A stretch of DNA of 64,000 bases from Nocardioidaceae bacterium (lineage in GTDB: Bacteria > Actinomycetota > Actinomycetes > Propionibacteriales > Nocardioidaceae). Below, piece by piece: positions 46,257 to 54,905 of this stretch. Both the position numbers and the translations under genes were made by a program. How positions within the stretch are numbered: the first letter of the stretch is position 1; each line of letters starts with the position of its first letter. The stretch is taken from the NCBI GenBank assembly GCA_017744365.1, contig JAGIBL010000003.1, positions 434,001 to 498,000 on the forward strand, written 5' to 3'. Under the pieces are notes generated by a model. That model did not search any database. It was not told where the DNA came from and saw only the letters and a list, made by a program, of their open reading frames with translations.

Positions 46257-46937
46257 GTGTCCCGACCGGAACAGAGAACGAGAACCCGGCCGCAGGCGGT
46301 CGGCGTCCTCGTGGTGGACGACCACCAGGTCTTCGCCCAGCTCGTCGCGATGATGCTGTCGCAGCACGACGACCTGGAGTGCATCGGGATCGCGGCCGAC
46401 GTGGCCAGCGCGCTGGAGATGACCGCGGAGCTGCGACCCGACCTGGTGCTGATGGACGTGCAGCTGCGCGACGGCGACGGGATCGCCGCGACCGAGCAGC
46501 TCACCGCGCTCTACCCCGACCTGCGTGTCGTGGTGCTGAGCGCCTTCATCGACCGGGCGCTGATGCGCCGGGCCGCCCGAGCCGGGGCGTGCGCCCTGCT
46601 GCCCAAGGACGGCGAGGTCGACGACATGCTGCACGCGCTGCGCACCGCCCGGCGCGGCGACTTCGTGGTGCAGCCCCGGCTGCTCAAGGAGCTGGTCACC
46701 GAGAACCGTGGCCATGCGAAGCCACCGCCCCTGACCCATCGCGAGCTGGAGGTGCTCCGCCTGCTCGCCGCCGGCCTGGACACCGGCGTGATCGCGCACG
46801 AGCTCGGCATCTCGGTCAACACCTGCCGCGGCTACGTGAAGACCCTGCTGGCCAAGCTCGGTGCCCACTCGCAGCTCGAGGCCGTGGTGATCGCCATGCG
46901 GCACAAGCTCATCGGCATGGACGATGGCGACGCCTAG
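46257..46937 (+). CDS. LuxR/NarL-family response regulator
   Basis: 226 residues from GTG 46257. Receiver domain: acidic pair at 21-22 (VVDDH), phosphoacceptor Asp67 (LVLMDVQL), conserved Ser in VVLSAF and Lys in ALLPKDGE. NarL HTH: LTHRELEVLRLLAAGLDT and IAHELGISVNTCRGYVKTLLAKLG (in parts). The GTG choice places the receiver domain right at the start; in-frame upstream ATGs exist but give an unstructured extension. The kinase gene begins 14 bp inside its 3' end, so the two are coupled. It may act on the oxidase locus at 48-61 kb. Confidence 0.88.
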   Translation: MSRPEQRTRTRPQAVGVLVVDDHQVFAQLVAMMLSQHDDLECIGIAADVASALEMTAELRPDLVLMDVQLRDGDGIAATEQLTALYPDLRVVVLSAFIDRALMRRAARAGACALLPKDGEVDDMLHALRTARRGDFVVQPRLLKELVTENRGHAKPPPLTHRELEVLRLLAAGLDTGVIAHELGISVNTCRGYVKTLLAKLGAHSQLEAVVIAMRHKLIGMDDGDA

Positions 46938-48282
46938 GCGTCGCACGAGTGCTCGGGCTACCACGACAGAGACCAGGGATCCGGCGCGCCGGGCCTTCTT
47001 CCAGTTCCTGCTGCGCTGCACGACCGCGGTCGTCCTGGTCGCGATCGCGACCTTCCTGGTGTCCCGGTCCGTCTCGGAGCGGCTCGCCATCGACGACGCC
47101 CGCGCGCGCGGCGACGCGTTCACCCGGGGCGTGGTCGCGCCGCTGGTCAACGCCGACATCCGGGAGATGAAGCCGGGCGCCGCCGCCGAGTTCGACAGGA
47201 TCATGCTGAGCCGGCTCAAGACCGGCGCGATCGTGCACATGAAGCTCTGGGACGTCGACGGCACCGTGCTCTGGTCAGACGAGCGCGGCCTGATCGGCCA
47301 GGTCTTCGACCTGGACGCCCCGGTCAAGGCTCGGGCCGGGACCTCGTTCGTGCACGCCGAGCTCTCCGACCTCGACGAGCCGGAGAACGAGCTCGAGAGC
47401 GACGTCGGCAAGCTGCTCGAGGTCTACGTCGGCACCAAGGACGCTGACGGGAACCCGATGATCTTCGAGACCTACTGGTCGGCGTCCCGGCTGCACGCGG
47501 ACGAGCAGTCCGTGCTCTGGGTGATCGCGCCGCTGACCTTCGGGGCCCTGCTGCTGCTGATGCTGCTGCTGGTGCCGCTGGGCGTGACCCTGGCCCGGAC
47601 CTCGACGCGCACCATCCGCGAGCGCAACCGGATGCTGCACCACGCCCTGTCCGCGGCCGACCTCGAGCGCCGCCGCGTCTCGCAGCTGCTGCACGACCGG
47701 GTCGTCCAGGACCTGGCCGGGATCGGCTACGCACTGCCCTCGGCGGCCGAGCACGTCCCGGACGGGCCGGGCTCCGCGGAGGCCCGGGAGATCATCGAGC
47801 ACGCCACCGACGTGGTCCGCGAGGACGTGAACGCGCTGCGCACGATGCTGGTCGACATCTACCCGCCCTCGCTCTCCCTGGGCGAGCTGGCGCCCGCGCT
47901 GCACGAGCTGGCCGCCAAGGCCGAGGAGTCCGGCGTCGTGGTCAGCGTGGAGATCTGGGGCGACGACTCACCGGCCCTGGGCACCAGCCAGCTGATCTAC
48001 CGGATCGTCCGCGAGGGCCTGCTCAACGTCGTCGAGCACTCCGAGGCGAGCCGGGCCTGGGTACGGGTCCGGGTCACCGACCAGAAGGTCGACGTCAGCA
48101 TCAGCGACAACGGCCCGGCGCTGCGGACCGCGGCGGTCCCGGACCGCGACAGCGGGCACTTCGGGCTGCGGCTGCTGCACGACGCGGTCTCCGACCTCGG
48201 CGGCGAGCTGAGCACGTCCGCGGCGCCGGCCGGCGGCACCGTGCTGCGGGGCTGGTTCCCGGTCTCGCTCACCCGGAGCTGA
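46924..48282 (+). CDS. Sensor histidine kinase (HisKA_3 type) with extracytoplasmic sensor
   Basis: 452 residues. First helix TTAVVLVAIATFLVSRSV (about 36-53), an extracytoplasmic domain of about 140 residues, second helix LTFGALLLLMLLLVPLGVTLA (about 205-225), then the phosphoacceptor His257 in RRVSQLLHDRVVQDLAGIGY. HATPase: REGLLNVVEHSEAS and SDNGPAL, ending HFGLRLLHDAVSDLGG. The external domain makes it suited to sense an extracellular signal (CHASE-like, not identified). It overlaps the response regulator gene at its start and the convergent membrane-protein gene by 14 bp at its end. Confidence 0.9.
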   Translation: MATPRRRTSARATTTETRDPARRAFFQFLLRCTTAVVLVAIATFLVSRSVSERLAIDDARARGDAFTRGVVAPLVNADIREMKPGAAAEFDRIMLSRLKTGAIVHMKLWDVDGTVLWSDERGLIGQVFDLDAPVKARAGTSFVHAELSDLDEPENELESDVGKLLEVYVGTKDADGNPMIFETYWSASRLHADEQSVLWVIAPLTFGALLLLMLLLVPLGVTLARTSTRTIRERNRMLHHALSAADLERRRVSQLLHDRVVQDLAGIGYALPSAAEHVPDGPGSAEAREIIEHATDVVREDVNALRTMLVDIYPPSLSLGELAPALHELAAKAEESGVVVSVEIWGDDSPALGTSQLIYRIVREGLLNVVEHSEASRAWVRVRVTDQKVDVSISDNGPALRTAAVPDRDSGHFGLRLLHDAVSDLGGELSTSAAPAGGTVLRGWFPVSLTRS

Positions 48283-48823
48283 CCGCGGCGGCGCTGTCGC
48301 CGTGGTGGTGCCCGCCGCTGAGGGCCGGGCCGAGTGCCCAGGCCGTGACGACCAGCGCGGCCAGGGCCACCATCGCGGCCAGGGCCCGTCCCTGCGGGCG
48401 CGGGACCCCGGCGGCGACGACCGGGTGCCGGCGCAGCAGGTCGGGCGCGGCGGCCAGCACGGTGACCAGCTCCAGGACGGCGCAGAGCACGTCGGCCAGC
48501 CCGACCGGCTCGGGGACCCGGAAGTCGGCCGGCCCGATCGGCATCCCGGCGGTCCGGGAGAGCACCCAGACCGCGACCGGGCCCAGCCCGGTCACCACGA
48601 CGGCCGCGGCCAGGGGGCGCGTCCAGGTGAACCAGGCGAGCACGGCCAGGGCGAGCTGGACCAGCTGGAGGACGAGGAAGAAGACACCGGCGTAGACCCA
48701 CTCGTCGAAGTGCTCACCGGCGACGGCGCCGTGGACGAGCGCGGCACCGAGCAGCGGCACGACGACCGCGACCCGTCGTACGAGCAGGGTGTCGGCAGGG
48801 TCGACCCAGGCGGCTCCGATCAC
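48269..48823 (-). CDS. Membrane protein of unknown function with His-containing tail
   Basis: 184 residues, five predicted helices (VAVVVPLLGAALVHGAVAG, VFFLVLQLVQLALAVLAWFT, PLAAAVVVTGLGPVAVWVL, VLCAVLELVTVLAAA, LAAMVALAALVVTAWALG) and a C-terminal GGHHHGDSAAAVSSG that could bind a metal ion. GTG 48823 has GGTGAG directly upstream. It is divergent from the transglycosylase gene across a gap holding two AGGTnnnnCCAAGG elements. I do not recognise the family. Confidence 0.6.
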   Translation of the reverse strand: MIGAAWVDPADTLLVRRVAVVVPLLGAALVHGAVAGEHFDEWVYAGVFFLVLQLVQLALAVLAWFTWTRPLAAAVVVTGLGPVAVWVLSRTAGMPIGPADFRVPEPVGLADVLCAVLELVTVLAAAPDLLRRHPVVAAGVPRPQGRALAAMVALAALVVTAWALGPALSGGHHHGDSAAAVSSG

Positions 48824-48844
48824 CTCACCAGCATCGGGGGGCGA

Positions 48845-48882
48845 CCTTGGAAGAACCTGGGCCGCGCAAGGTCCGCCCAAGG
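48845..48882. promoter_or_regulatory. Pair of AGGTnnnnCCAAGG elements, opposite orientation
   Basis: CCTTGGAAGAACCT (48845-48858, minus orientation) and AGGTCCGCCCAAGG (48869-48882, plus) face each other in the 80-bp gap between the divergent membrane-protein and transglycosylase genes. The same 14-bp pattern occurs twice upstream of the heme peroxidase (61290-61303 and 61478-61491). Confidence 0.6.
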
Positions 48883-48903
48883 CCGCGGGCGGACGCTGGT
48901 GGG

Positions 48904-50229
48904 GTGAGACACCCTCGCTCCTCGCGCGGCCGCCGGCGGCCCCGGGCCCGGCGCGCGGTGCTGCCGCCGCTGGCCGTGGCCGGCGTGCTCGCACCGCTGC
49001 TCGGAGGAGCCCTGGTGCAGGGGGCCGGCGAGATCGTCGTGGCCGGCCCGGCACAGCCGCCGGCCTCGGTGACGCTGCCGATCCCGCCGGAGCCTCCCGC
49101 GGCCCTGGTGGCGCCGGCGGCCGGCGAACCCGTGATCGACGTGGTGCCCGCGGCCCGGCTGCTCACCAGCGACGTGCCCTGGCAGCTCTGGCAGGCGTAC
49201 TCGCGCGCCGCCGCGGGCACCCCTTCCTCCTGCCACCTGGAGATCAGCCTGCTCGAGGCGATCGGCCAGGTGGAGTCGGGCTCGCTGGCCGGCCGGGCGC
49301 TCGACGCCGGCCACCGCGCGGTGCCCGCCGTCCTCGGACCGGTGCTGGACGGCCGCCGGTTCGCGGCGATCCGGGACACCGACGACGGGCGGCTCGACGG
49401 CAACACCACCTGGGACCGGGCGGTCGGGCCGATGCAGTTCATCCCGAGCACCTGGGCGCGCTGGGGCGTCGACGCCGACGGCGACGGCCGCGCGGACCCC
49501 CAGGACATCGACGACGCGGCCGCCGGCACCTCCGCCTACCTCTGTGCCGGCGGCCGCGACCTCTCCACCGCGGCGGGACTGCGCGCGGCGGTCCTCTCCT
49601 ACAACCACTCGACGGCGTACCTGGCCGTGGTGCTGCGCTGGAAGGCGCGCTTCGACGCGACCGCGCCGGGAGCGGGCGTGGTGGCCCTGCCGATGGCGCT
49701 GCCGGCCGCGCCCGCGAAGCCGCGGCACCCGAAGCCGAAGCCCGCGCCGCACCCGGTGGTGCTGGCCGAGCCGGCTCCCGTGGTGACGAAGCCGGAGCCT
49801 CCCGCACCGGAGCCTCCGGCCTCCCAGCCTCCGGTGGTGCAGGAGCCTCCCTCCGCGGAACAGCCGGCCGAGGAGCCACCCGCCCCGGAGCCGCCGGTCT
49901 CGCAGCCGCCGGTCTCGCAGCCGCCCGCCCCGGAGCCTCCGGCGGAGCAGCCGCCCGCTACCTGCGCGGCACCCGCGGACGAGACCGAGGTGCCGGCCGA
50001 GGAGCCCGCCCCGGGCACCGAACCGGCCGCATCCGCTTCCCCGAGCACACCCGCCGCGCCTGCACCTGCCGAGGATCCGGCGCCGGTCCCTGGCACCGGC
50101 CCGAACGCGTGCGAGACCGACGGCGACGAGGGCGGGGAGCCGGCAGGCGACGTCCCGGACGAGCCGCCCGCCCCGGTGGCCGGGGACCCCGCGGTCCCCG
50201 CGGAGCCCGGGCCGGCACCGACGCCCTGA
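48904..50229 (+). CDS. Secreted lytic transglycosylase with proline-rich tail
   Basis: 441 residues from GTG 48904. A basic n-region and hydrophobic signal (RRAVLPPLAVAGVLAPLLGGALVQG) are followed by a lytic transglycosylase domain with catalytic Glu124 in IGQVESG, AVGPMQFIPSTW (173-184), an EF-hand-like DADGDGRADPQDIDD and AVLSYNHS. This is the MltB-like group that cleaves peptidoglycan glycan strands. After about residue 265 comes a long Pro/Glu/Ala-rich tail (repeats PxPPxPE, PVSQPP) that likely spans the wall. It ends facing the multicopper oxidase gene with a shared hairpin. Two 14-bp elements precede it. Confidence 0.85.
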   Translation: MRHPRSSRGRRRPRARRAVLPPLAVAGVLAPLLGGALVQGAGEIVVAGPAQPPASVTLPIPPEPPAALVAPAAGEPVIDVVPAARLLTSDVPWQLWQAYSRAAAGTPSSCHLEISLLEAIGQVESGSLAGRALDAGHRAVPAVLGPVLDGRRFAAIRDTDDGRLDGNTTWDRAVGPMQFIPSTWARWGVDADGDGRADPQDIDDAAAGTSAYLCAGGRDLSTAAGLRAAVLSYNHSTAYLAVVLRWKARFDATAPGAGVVALPMALPAAPAKPRHPKPKPAPHPVVLAEPAPVVTKPEPPAPEPPASQPPVVQEPPSAEQPAEEPPAPEPPVSQPPVSQPPAPEPPAEQPPATCAAPADETEVPAEEPAPGTEPAASASPSTPAAPAPAEDPAPVPGTGPNACETDGDEGGEPAGDVPDEPPAPVAGDPAVPAEPGPAPTP

Positions 50230-50283
50230 TCGACATCCTGACGCTGTTCATCACGGCTCCCCCCGGACCCAGAACCAGACCCC

Positions 50284-50312
50284 GACGCCAGCCCCTAGCA
50301 GGGGCTGGCGTC
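50284..50312. terminator. Hairpin shared by transglycosylase and multicopper oxidase genes
   Basis: GACGCCAGCCCC (50284-50295) pairs perfectly with GGGGCTGGCGTC (50301-50312) across the 5-nt loop TAGCA. The stem includes the last codons and stop codon (50295-50297) of the oxidase gene. No T-run follows; GC-rich terminators without U-tract are common in actinobacteria. Confidence 0.65.
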
Positions 50313-53300
50313 CACGCGCCGGACGGTGCAGGTGTCCGAGGGCAGCACCCGCTGCAGGCCCCAGAGGCCGGCCGCGGCGAACGGGCGGCGCAGGTCACCG
50401 TAGAAGTAGTCACCCGGACGGCCGCCGCCGGCGCCGCCGACGATGTTCAGGTCGAAGGTCTCCCAGGCGCCCATGCCCTGCGCGCTCATCCAGTTCGAGC
50501 TCCCGGTGTGGCGATCCTGCGGCCAGCGCAGCCCGCCCAGCGAGAACACGTGGCTGTTCTCGCTGCCCGGGGCGCCGACCACGTGCACGACCGTCGGTTC
50601 GCCGGCGTAGCCGGTCAGCGTCGGCACCCCGCCGGGGTCGGTGAAGGTCTCACCGGCCGGGGCGGCGCTGTAGGTCAGCAGCGAGCGGCCCACGTTGGCG
50701 TCCGTCGGGTACGGCATCTGGTCGCGGCCGATGGCGATGTCGTCGTCGGCGACGAACACGGTGTCGTCGCGGTAGTTCGGCTCCGCCTGGCCGGGCGCGC
50801 GGACCAGCACCTGCGGACCGAGGTCCTTCAGCGCGCCGGTCGACGGGTCGCGGAAGATGGTCGGCTGACCGCCGACCGTCGACGTGGGCGCGACCACCAC
50901 GGCGCCGTACAGGCCGCTCTTCATGCTGGTGGCGTTGGCCAGGTCGCCGATCGCGGCGCTGCCGATGTGGTCGGTGGGCACGTAGTACTTGTAGACGCGG
51001 GTGGCGCCCGGGTCGGTGTTCTGCTCCGGGTTGTAGCCGACGTCCACGCCGCCCGAGCCGGCCTCGCGGTCCAGCTTGCCCATCGCGAACCCGACCGGGG
51101 TGAGCAGCTGGTTGCGCAGCGTCACGGTCACGCACTCGCCGGCGACCACGTGCATCACCAGCGGCTCGGGCAGCTTCAGGCGCTGCTTGATCGCGGCGGC
51201 GTCCACGGTCGGCACGTAGGCCGTCCGGGCACCGTTGAACGTGCCGGACCGATCGATCGCGGTCAGGTCGAAGGAGCGTGCGGGGGCTCCGGCCGGGCAC
51301 GGGTCGCCCGGCCCTGCGGCGGCCGGTGGGGCGCCTCCGGTCATCGTCGGCTCCGTGTACGACGCGCTCGGCGTGCTCACGCCCGGCAGCGGCTTCAGGC
51401 CCGGGATCAAGCCGGGCAGCACCCGGACGATGCCCCAGGCGCCCTGCTGGGTGCGGTTCTCCATGCCGTTGGCGTAGAGATAGTCGCCGGGCCGCAGCCG
51501 CATCTCGCTCGGCTCGCCGTTGAGCACCAGCGTGAACCGCTCGCTGATCCCGCTGTGGATCGCGTCGATGATCGTGCCGGCAGGGACGCCGTTGTGTGTG
51601 TAGCGCGGCTCGAGCAGCGTCTTCGCGCCCAGGAAGTGCAGCGTGTCCAGGGACGGCGAGATGCTGATCGTCCTGACCACCAGCGGGTCGTCCGGATACA
51701 GCTTGGGCAAGGGCGTCAGCGGGTCGCCGTACGTCCACGAGCTGAACTGGTGCGCCTTGTCCGGCCGGTCGATCAGCGGGTTGGCCTTGAGGTTCAGCGT
51801 CGAGTAGAGGTCCGCGTCGTTGTCGTTGATCGTCCACAGCGCGAGCTCGCGGAAGCTGCCGTCCACCAGGCCGGGAGCCAGCGGGTTCGAGGTGTGGATG
51901 TCGACGATCGTGCCGGAGTCGACCGGCTGGCCGGTCACCGGGTCGGTCCAGGTCGAGCCTTTCGGCTCGACGATGATCTGCCCGACCAGACCGTGGCCCC
52001 AGCCGTGGATGCCGTCGACGTGGTCGTGCCAGAAGATGTTGTCCAGCAGCACGTCCGGGTACCAGCGGCTCTGCAGGAACTCGGTGCCGGCGAAGTCGCC
52101 CACGTTGTGGGTCTTGTTGAGTCCGGACGTCAGGGTGACCGTGCGGGTCCCGGTGCTCACCGACTTGATCTGCTTGATCTCGATGTTCTCGGTGCCCTGG
52201 CCGATCGCGATCCACTTGGTCGTCGCCTTGCCGTTGGCATCGGTGCCGGTCAGGCCGGCCACTGAGGACAGCTTGACGAAGTTGGCGCCGTTGAGCGGCT
52301 TCTGGGTCAGCGTGGCCTCGACGCGGTTGTAGGGCCGCACGCTGTGCTCGTAGGCGAACCCGGCACTGACACCGTCGGAACCCTGGATGTCGAACTGCAC
52401 GTGGTGGATGTGCATCGAGACCTTGGAGAAGTTGTCGAAGGTCTTGTCGTCGGGGATCTCGCTGTTCAGGGTCAGCGCGACGCAGTCGCCCTGGTTGGCC
52501 CGGATCGCCAGCGGCTCGCCCTTCTCCGGGTCGGCCAGCAGCGCGGCCTTGTTCTTGGCCAGCACGAAGACCTTGCCCTCGTTGTCGACGAAGGTCGGCG
52601 TCCGGCGGATCGGCTTGGCCACCGCGACGATGTTGTAGGTGCGTGTCGTCCTGCCGGCGGGGCAGAGCCCGTCGGTGCGGTGCGCGTAGGGATCGACACC
52701 GCTGCCGGACGCGGAGGCGTCGGCGTTGTTGCCCAGGTACGGCGCACCGGTGTGGCCGTTGCCGGTGAACGGTGGCCGGCCGCCGATGTGCGGGCGCAGC
52801 AGCGGGTACGCCGGCCGCCCGTTGAGCGGGTTGAACAGGATCGTCGGCCGGCCGCTGACGACCCGGCCCTGGTCGACGAGCAGCAGGTTCGGCTGCCCGG
52901 GGACGACCTGCGGGGATCCGGGGGCGACGGTCTGGTCACCGGGCGCACCCAGGTACAGCGGCTGCGAGGTCGTCCCGGCCACCTTCCAGTCCATCACCGT
53001 GGCGTCCTGGTTGTTCGCGGGGACGCCCGAGGGCGGCAGCTGCGGACGGATCCAGGAGTCCAGGTTCTTCGCGGTGATCTTGGTGCCGCCGTAGGTGTGC
53101 CCGATCAGGCCGGCCGAGGTCACCGCGGCGGGCGGGGCCATCCGGTCGCCCAGCGGGACCAGGTCCGGCTGCAGGGTGTCGTAGACCCGCCACAGGGCCC
53201 ACATGCCCGACACGTAGTGCTTGGCGATGTGGCAGTGGAACAGGAAGTCGCCCACCGACTGCTGGACGCCGCCGGCGCCGCCCTCGAGCTCGAGGTTGTA

Positions 53301-54902
53301 GGACTCGCCGGGGCCGATCGACTGCGAGTCGAGCCGCTGCGAGGGAGACAGGGCGGTTGCGGGGTCCTTGCGCAGGCCGGTGTCGGCGTAGTTGTACGTC
53401 GAGTCGGAGACCGGGTTGAACCGCCACCGGTCACCGCCGCCGTGCAGGTGGTAGATGTGGAACTTCTCGCTGCCGGCGTGCATCAGCCGGATCTTGGTCG
53501 GATCGGCGAGGTAGCCGCGCATCATCGGCGTCGAGGGCTCCCCGAAGGTGTAGGAGCTGTACGCGTGGCTCTTCTCCTGCCGGAAGTCCAGCAGCCGGTT
53601 GCGGAAGGGCTCGCTGCGGTAGTTGATCGCGAAGGCGCCGGGCCGGTAGGAGCCGGTGGTGTTGTCGACCAGCGGGACCAGCAGGCCGCTCTTGTCGGTG
53701 ATCTGCTCGTTGTCGTTGCCGATCTCGTGGTGCAGCAGCGCGGCCTCGCGGAAGGCGCAGGTCGGCTGCGGGCTGTCCACCACGCAGGGTGCGTCGGTGC
53801 CGGCCGGCTTGATGATCGCCTCCCATCCCGACGCGAGCGGGGTGGCCGGGTCGCTGGCGTCCCAGTACGTCGACCCCGGCGGCTCGACGTTCAGCGCCCC
53901 GAAGAGGCCGTGGTTGACGTCGGCCCGGTGTCCCGGCCCCGGGTGCACGTAGTGGCCGCCCTCGGCGCGCCGGTCGTCCGGCACCAGGTAGCGGTAGGTC
54001 ACGGTGCCGCCCTGGACCGCGGCCGACGAGGCGTTCTGGCCGACCTGGTCGCCCGAGGAGGAGACCGCGAACTCGAGGCCGTCGATGTGCATCCCGAGCG
54101 GGCCGCGCGCGGTGTCGTTGGTGAAGGTGACCGCGACGCAGTCGCCCTGGTTGGCGCGGATCACCAGCGGCTGGATCGGGTCGTCGCGCAGCCCGATGGA
54201 GACCTGCTGGGTCTGCTCCTGGTGGCGGATCGCGGAGACCTGGCTGGTCAGCGCGTACATCACGCCGTGCGGGTCGTGGTCGCCGAACCGGTTGATCGGG
54301 ATGTCCACGTCGAGCGCGGTCACGTCGAAGCTCTTGTCGGCCGGGCCGCCGTCCAGGCAGCCGGGCGTGGCGGCGGTCGCGGTGCCGACGGGGGTCAGCG
54401 CGATCACCGCCGCCGCGGTGCTGAACCCCATGACGGTGGCCACCAGGCGGCGCGCCTGCCGGGTGCTCGGCACCTGCGCCCGTCGTACGAGCTGGAGGAG
54501 GACGACCAGCGGGACCAGCACGACCAGCGCGGTGCTGGCGTCCCCGAGCACCGCACCCGAGCCGTCGACGTGGCCCTCGGTGACCGCGTGCAGCTGGGCG
54601 CCGAGCGCGACGGTGAAGGCGAGCGCCGGCGCCAGCCAGAGCACCTCGCGCACCGGCGAGTCCGGCTGCCGGCCCCGCTGCCCGTCGCTGCGCAGCAACG
54701 CGAGCAGGACGACGGCGGCCAGCACCGTCTGGGTCATCGAGAGGCCGACCAGCCCGCCGACCTGCGCCAGCGTCGAGCCGTGGCCGTGCCGCGACGGCTC
54801 GGCGAGCACCAGCCAGGCCGAGCCGGCCAGGCAGCACAGCAGGCCGAGCATCGCGTCGGCGAGAAGAGTCCGGATCCGTGCGGCGGCAGGGAAGGGGGAC
54901 AT
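50295..54902 (-). CDS. Giant membrane-anchored multicopper oxidase (MnxG/MofA-like)
   Basis: 1535 residues. The N-terminal ~180 residues hold 4-5 membrane helices, then the chain turns extracytoplasmic at TATAATPGC. Several cupredoxin domains follow. All four copper motifs are present but permuted: HIYHLH (482-487) and HCHIAKHYVSGM (556-567, type 1 Cys557, His562, Met567) come before HIHH (831-834) and HDH (959-961); laccases have the reverse order. A degenerate domain (MHIDG 271-275, HYVHPG 317-322) precedes, and metal-less cupredoxin-like repeats fill 1150-1535. MnxG/MofA Mn(II) oxidases are similarly giant. GGAGG precedes the ATG; it follows the accessory gene by 3 bp. The substrate is inferred, not shown. 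Confidence 0.85.
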   Translation of the reverse strand: MSPFPAAARIRTLLADAMLGLLCCLAGSAWLVLAEPSRHGHGSTLAQVGGLVGLSMTQTVLAAVVLLALLRSDGQRGRQPDSPVREVLWLAPALAFTVALGAQLHAVTEGHVDGSGAVLGDASTALVVLVPLVVLLQLVRRAQVPSTRQARRLVATVMGFSTAAAVIALTPVGTATAATPGCLDGGPADKSFDVTALDVDIPINRFGDHDPHGVMYALTSQVSAIRHQEQTQQVSIGLRDDPIQPLVIRANQGDCVAVTFTNDTARGPLGMHIDGLEFAVSSSGDQVGQNASSAAVQGGTVTYRYLVPDDRRAEGGHYVHPGPGHRADVNHGLFGALNVEPPGSTYWDASDPATPLASGWEAIIKPAGTDAPCVVDSPQPTCAFREAALLHHEIGNDNEQITDKSGLLVPLVDNTTGSYRPGAFAINYRSEPFRNRLLDFRQEKSHAYSSYTFGEPSTPMMRGYLADPTKIRLMHAGSEKFHIYHLHGGGDRWRFNPVSDSTYNYADTGLRKDPATALSPSQRLDSQSIGPGESYNLELEGGAGGVQQSVGDFLFHCHIAKHYVSGMWALWRVYDTLQPDLVPLGDRMAPPAAVTSAGLIGHTYGGTKITAKNLDSWIRPQLPPSGVPANNQDATVMDWKVAGTTSQPLYLGAPGDQTVAPGSPQVVPGQPNLLLVDQGRVVSGRPTILFNPLNGRPAYPLLRPHIGGRPPFTGNGHTGAPYLGNNADASASGSGVDPYAHRTDGLCPAGRTTRTYNIVAVAKPIRRTPTFVDNEGKVFVLAKNKAALLADPEKGEPLAIRANQGDCVALTLNSEIPDDKTFDNFSKVSMHIHHVQFDIQGSDGVSAGFAYEHSVRPYNRVEATLTQKPLNGANFVKLSSVAGLTGTDANGKATTKWIAIGQGTENIEIKQIKSVSTGTRTVTLTSGLNKTHNVGDFAGTEFLQSRWYPDVLLDNIFWHDHVDGIHGWGHGLVGQIIVEPKGSTWTDPVTGQPVDSGTIVDIHTSNPLAPGLVDGSFRELALWTINDNDADLYSTLNLKANPLIDRPDKAHQFSSWTYGDPLTPLPKLYPDDPLVVRTISISPSLDTLHFLGAKTLLEPRYTHNGVPAGTIIDAIHSGISERFTLVLNGEPSEMRLRPGDYLYANGMENRTQQGAWGIVRVLPGLIPGLKPLPGVSTPSASYTEPTMTGGAPPAAAGPGDPCPAGAPARSFDLTAIDRSGTFNGARTAYVPTVDAAAIKQRLKLPEPLVMHVVAGECVTVTLRNQLLTPVGFAMGKLDREAGSGGVDVGYNPEQNTDPGATRVYKYYVPTDHIGSAAIGDLANATSMKSGLYGAVVVAPTSTVGGQPTIFRDPSTGALKDLGPQVLVRAPGQAEPNYRDDTVFVADDDIAIGRDQMPYPTDANVGRSLLTYSAAPAGETFTDPGGVPTLTGYAGEPTVVHVVGAPGSENSHVFSLGGLRWPQDRHTGSSNWMSAQGMGAWETFDLNIVGGAGGGRPGDYFYGDLRRPFAAAGLWGLQRVLPSDTCTVRRVDASPC

Positions 54903-54905
54903 GGT

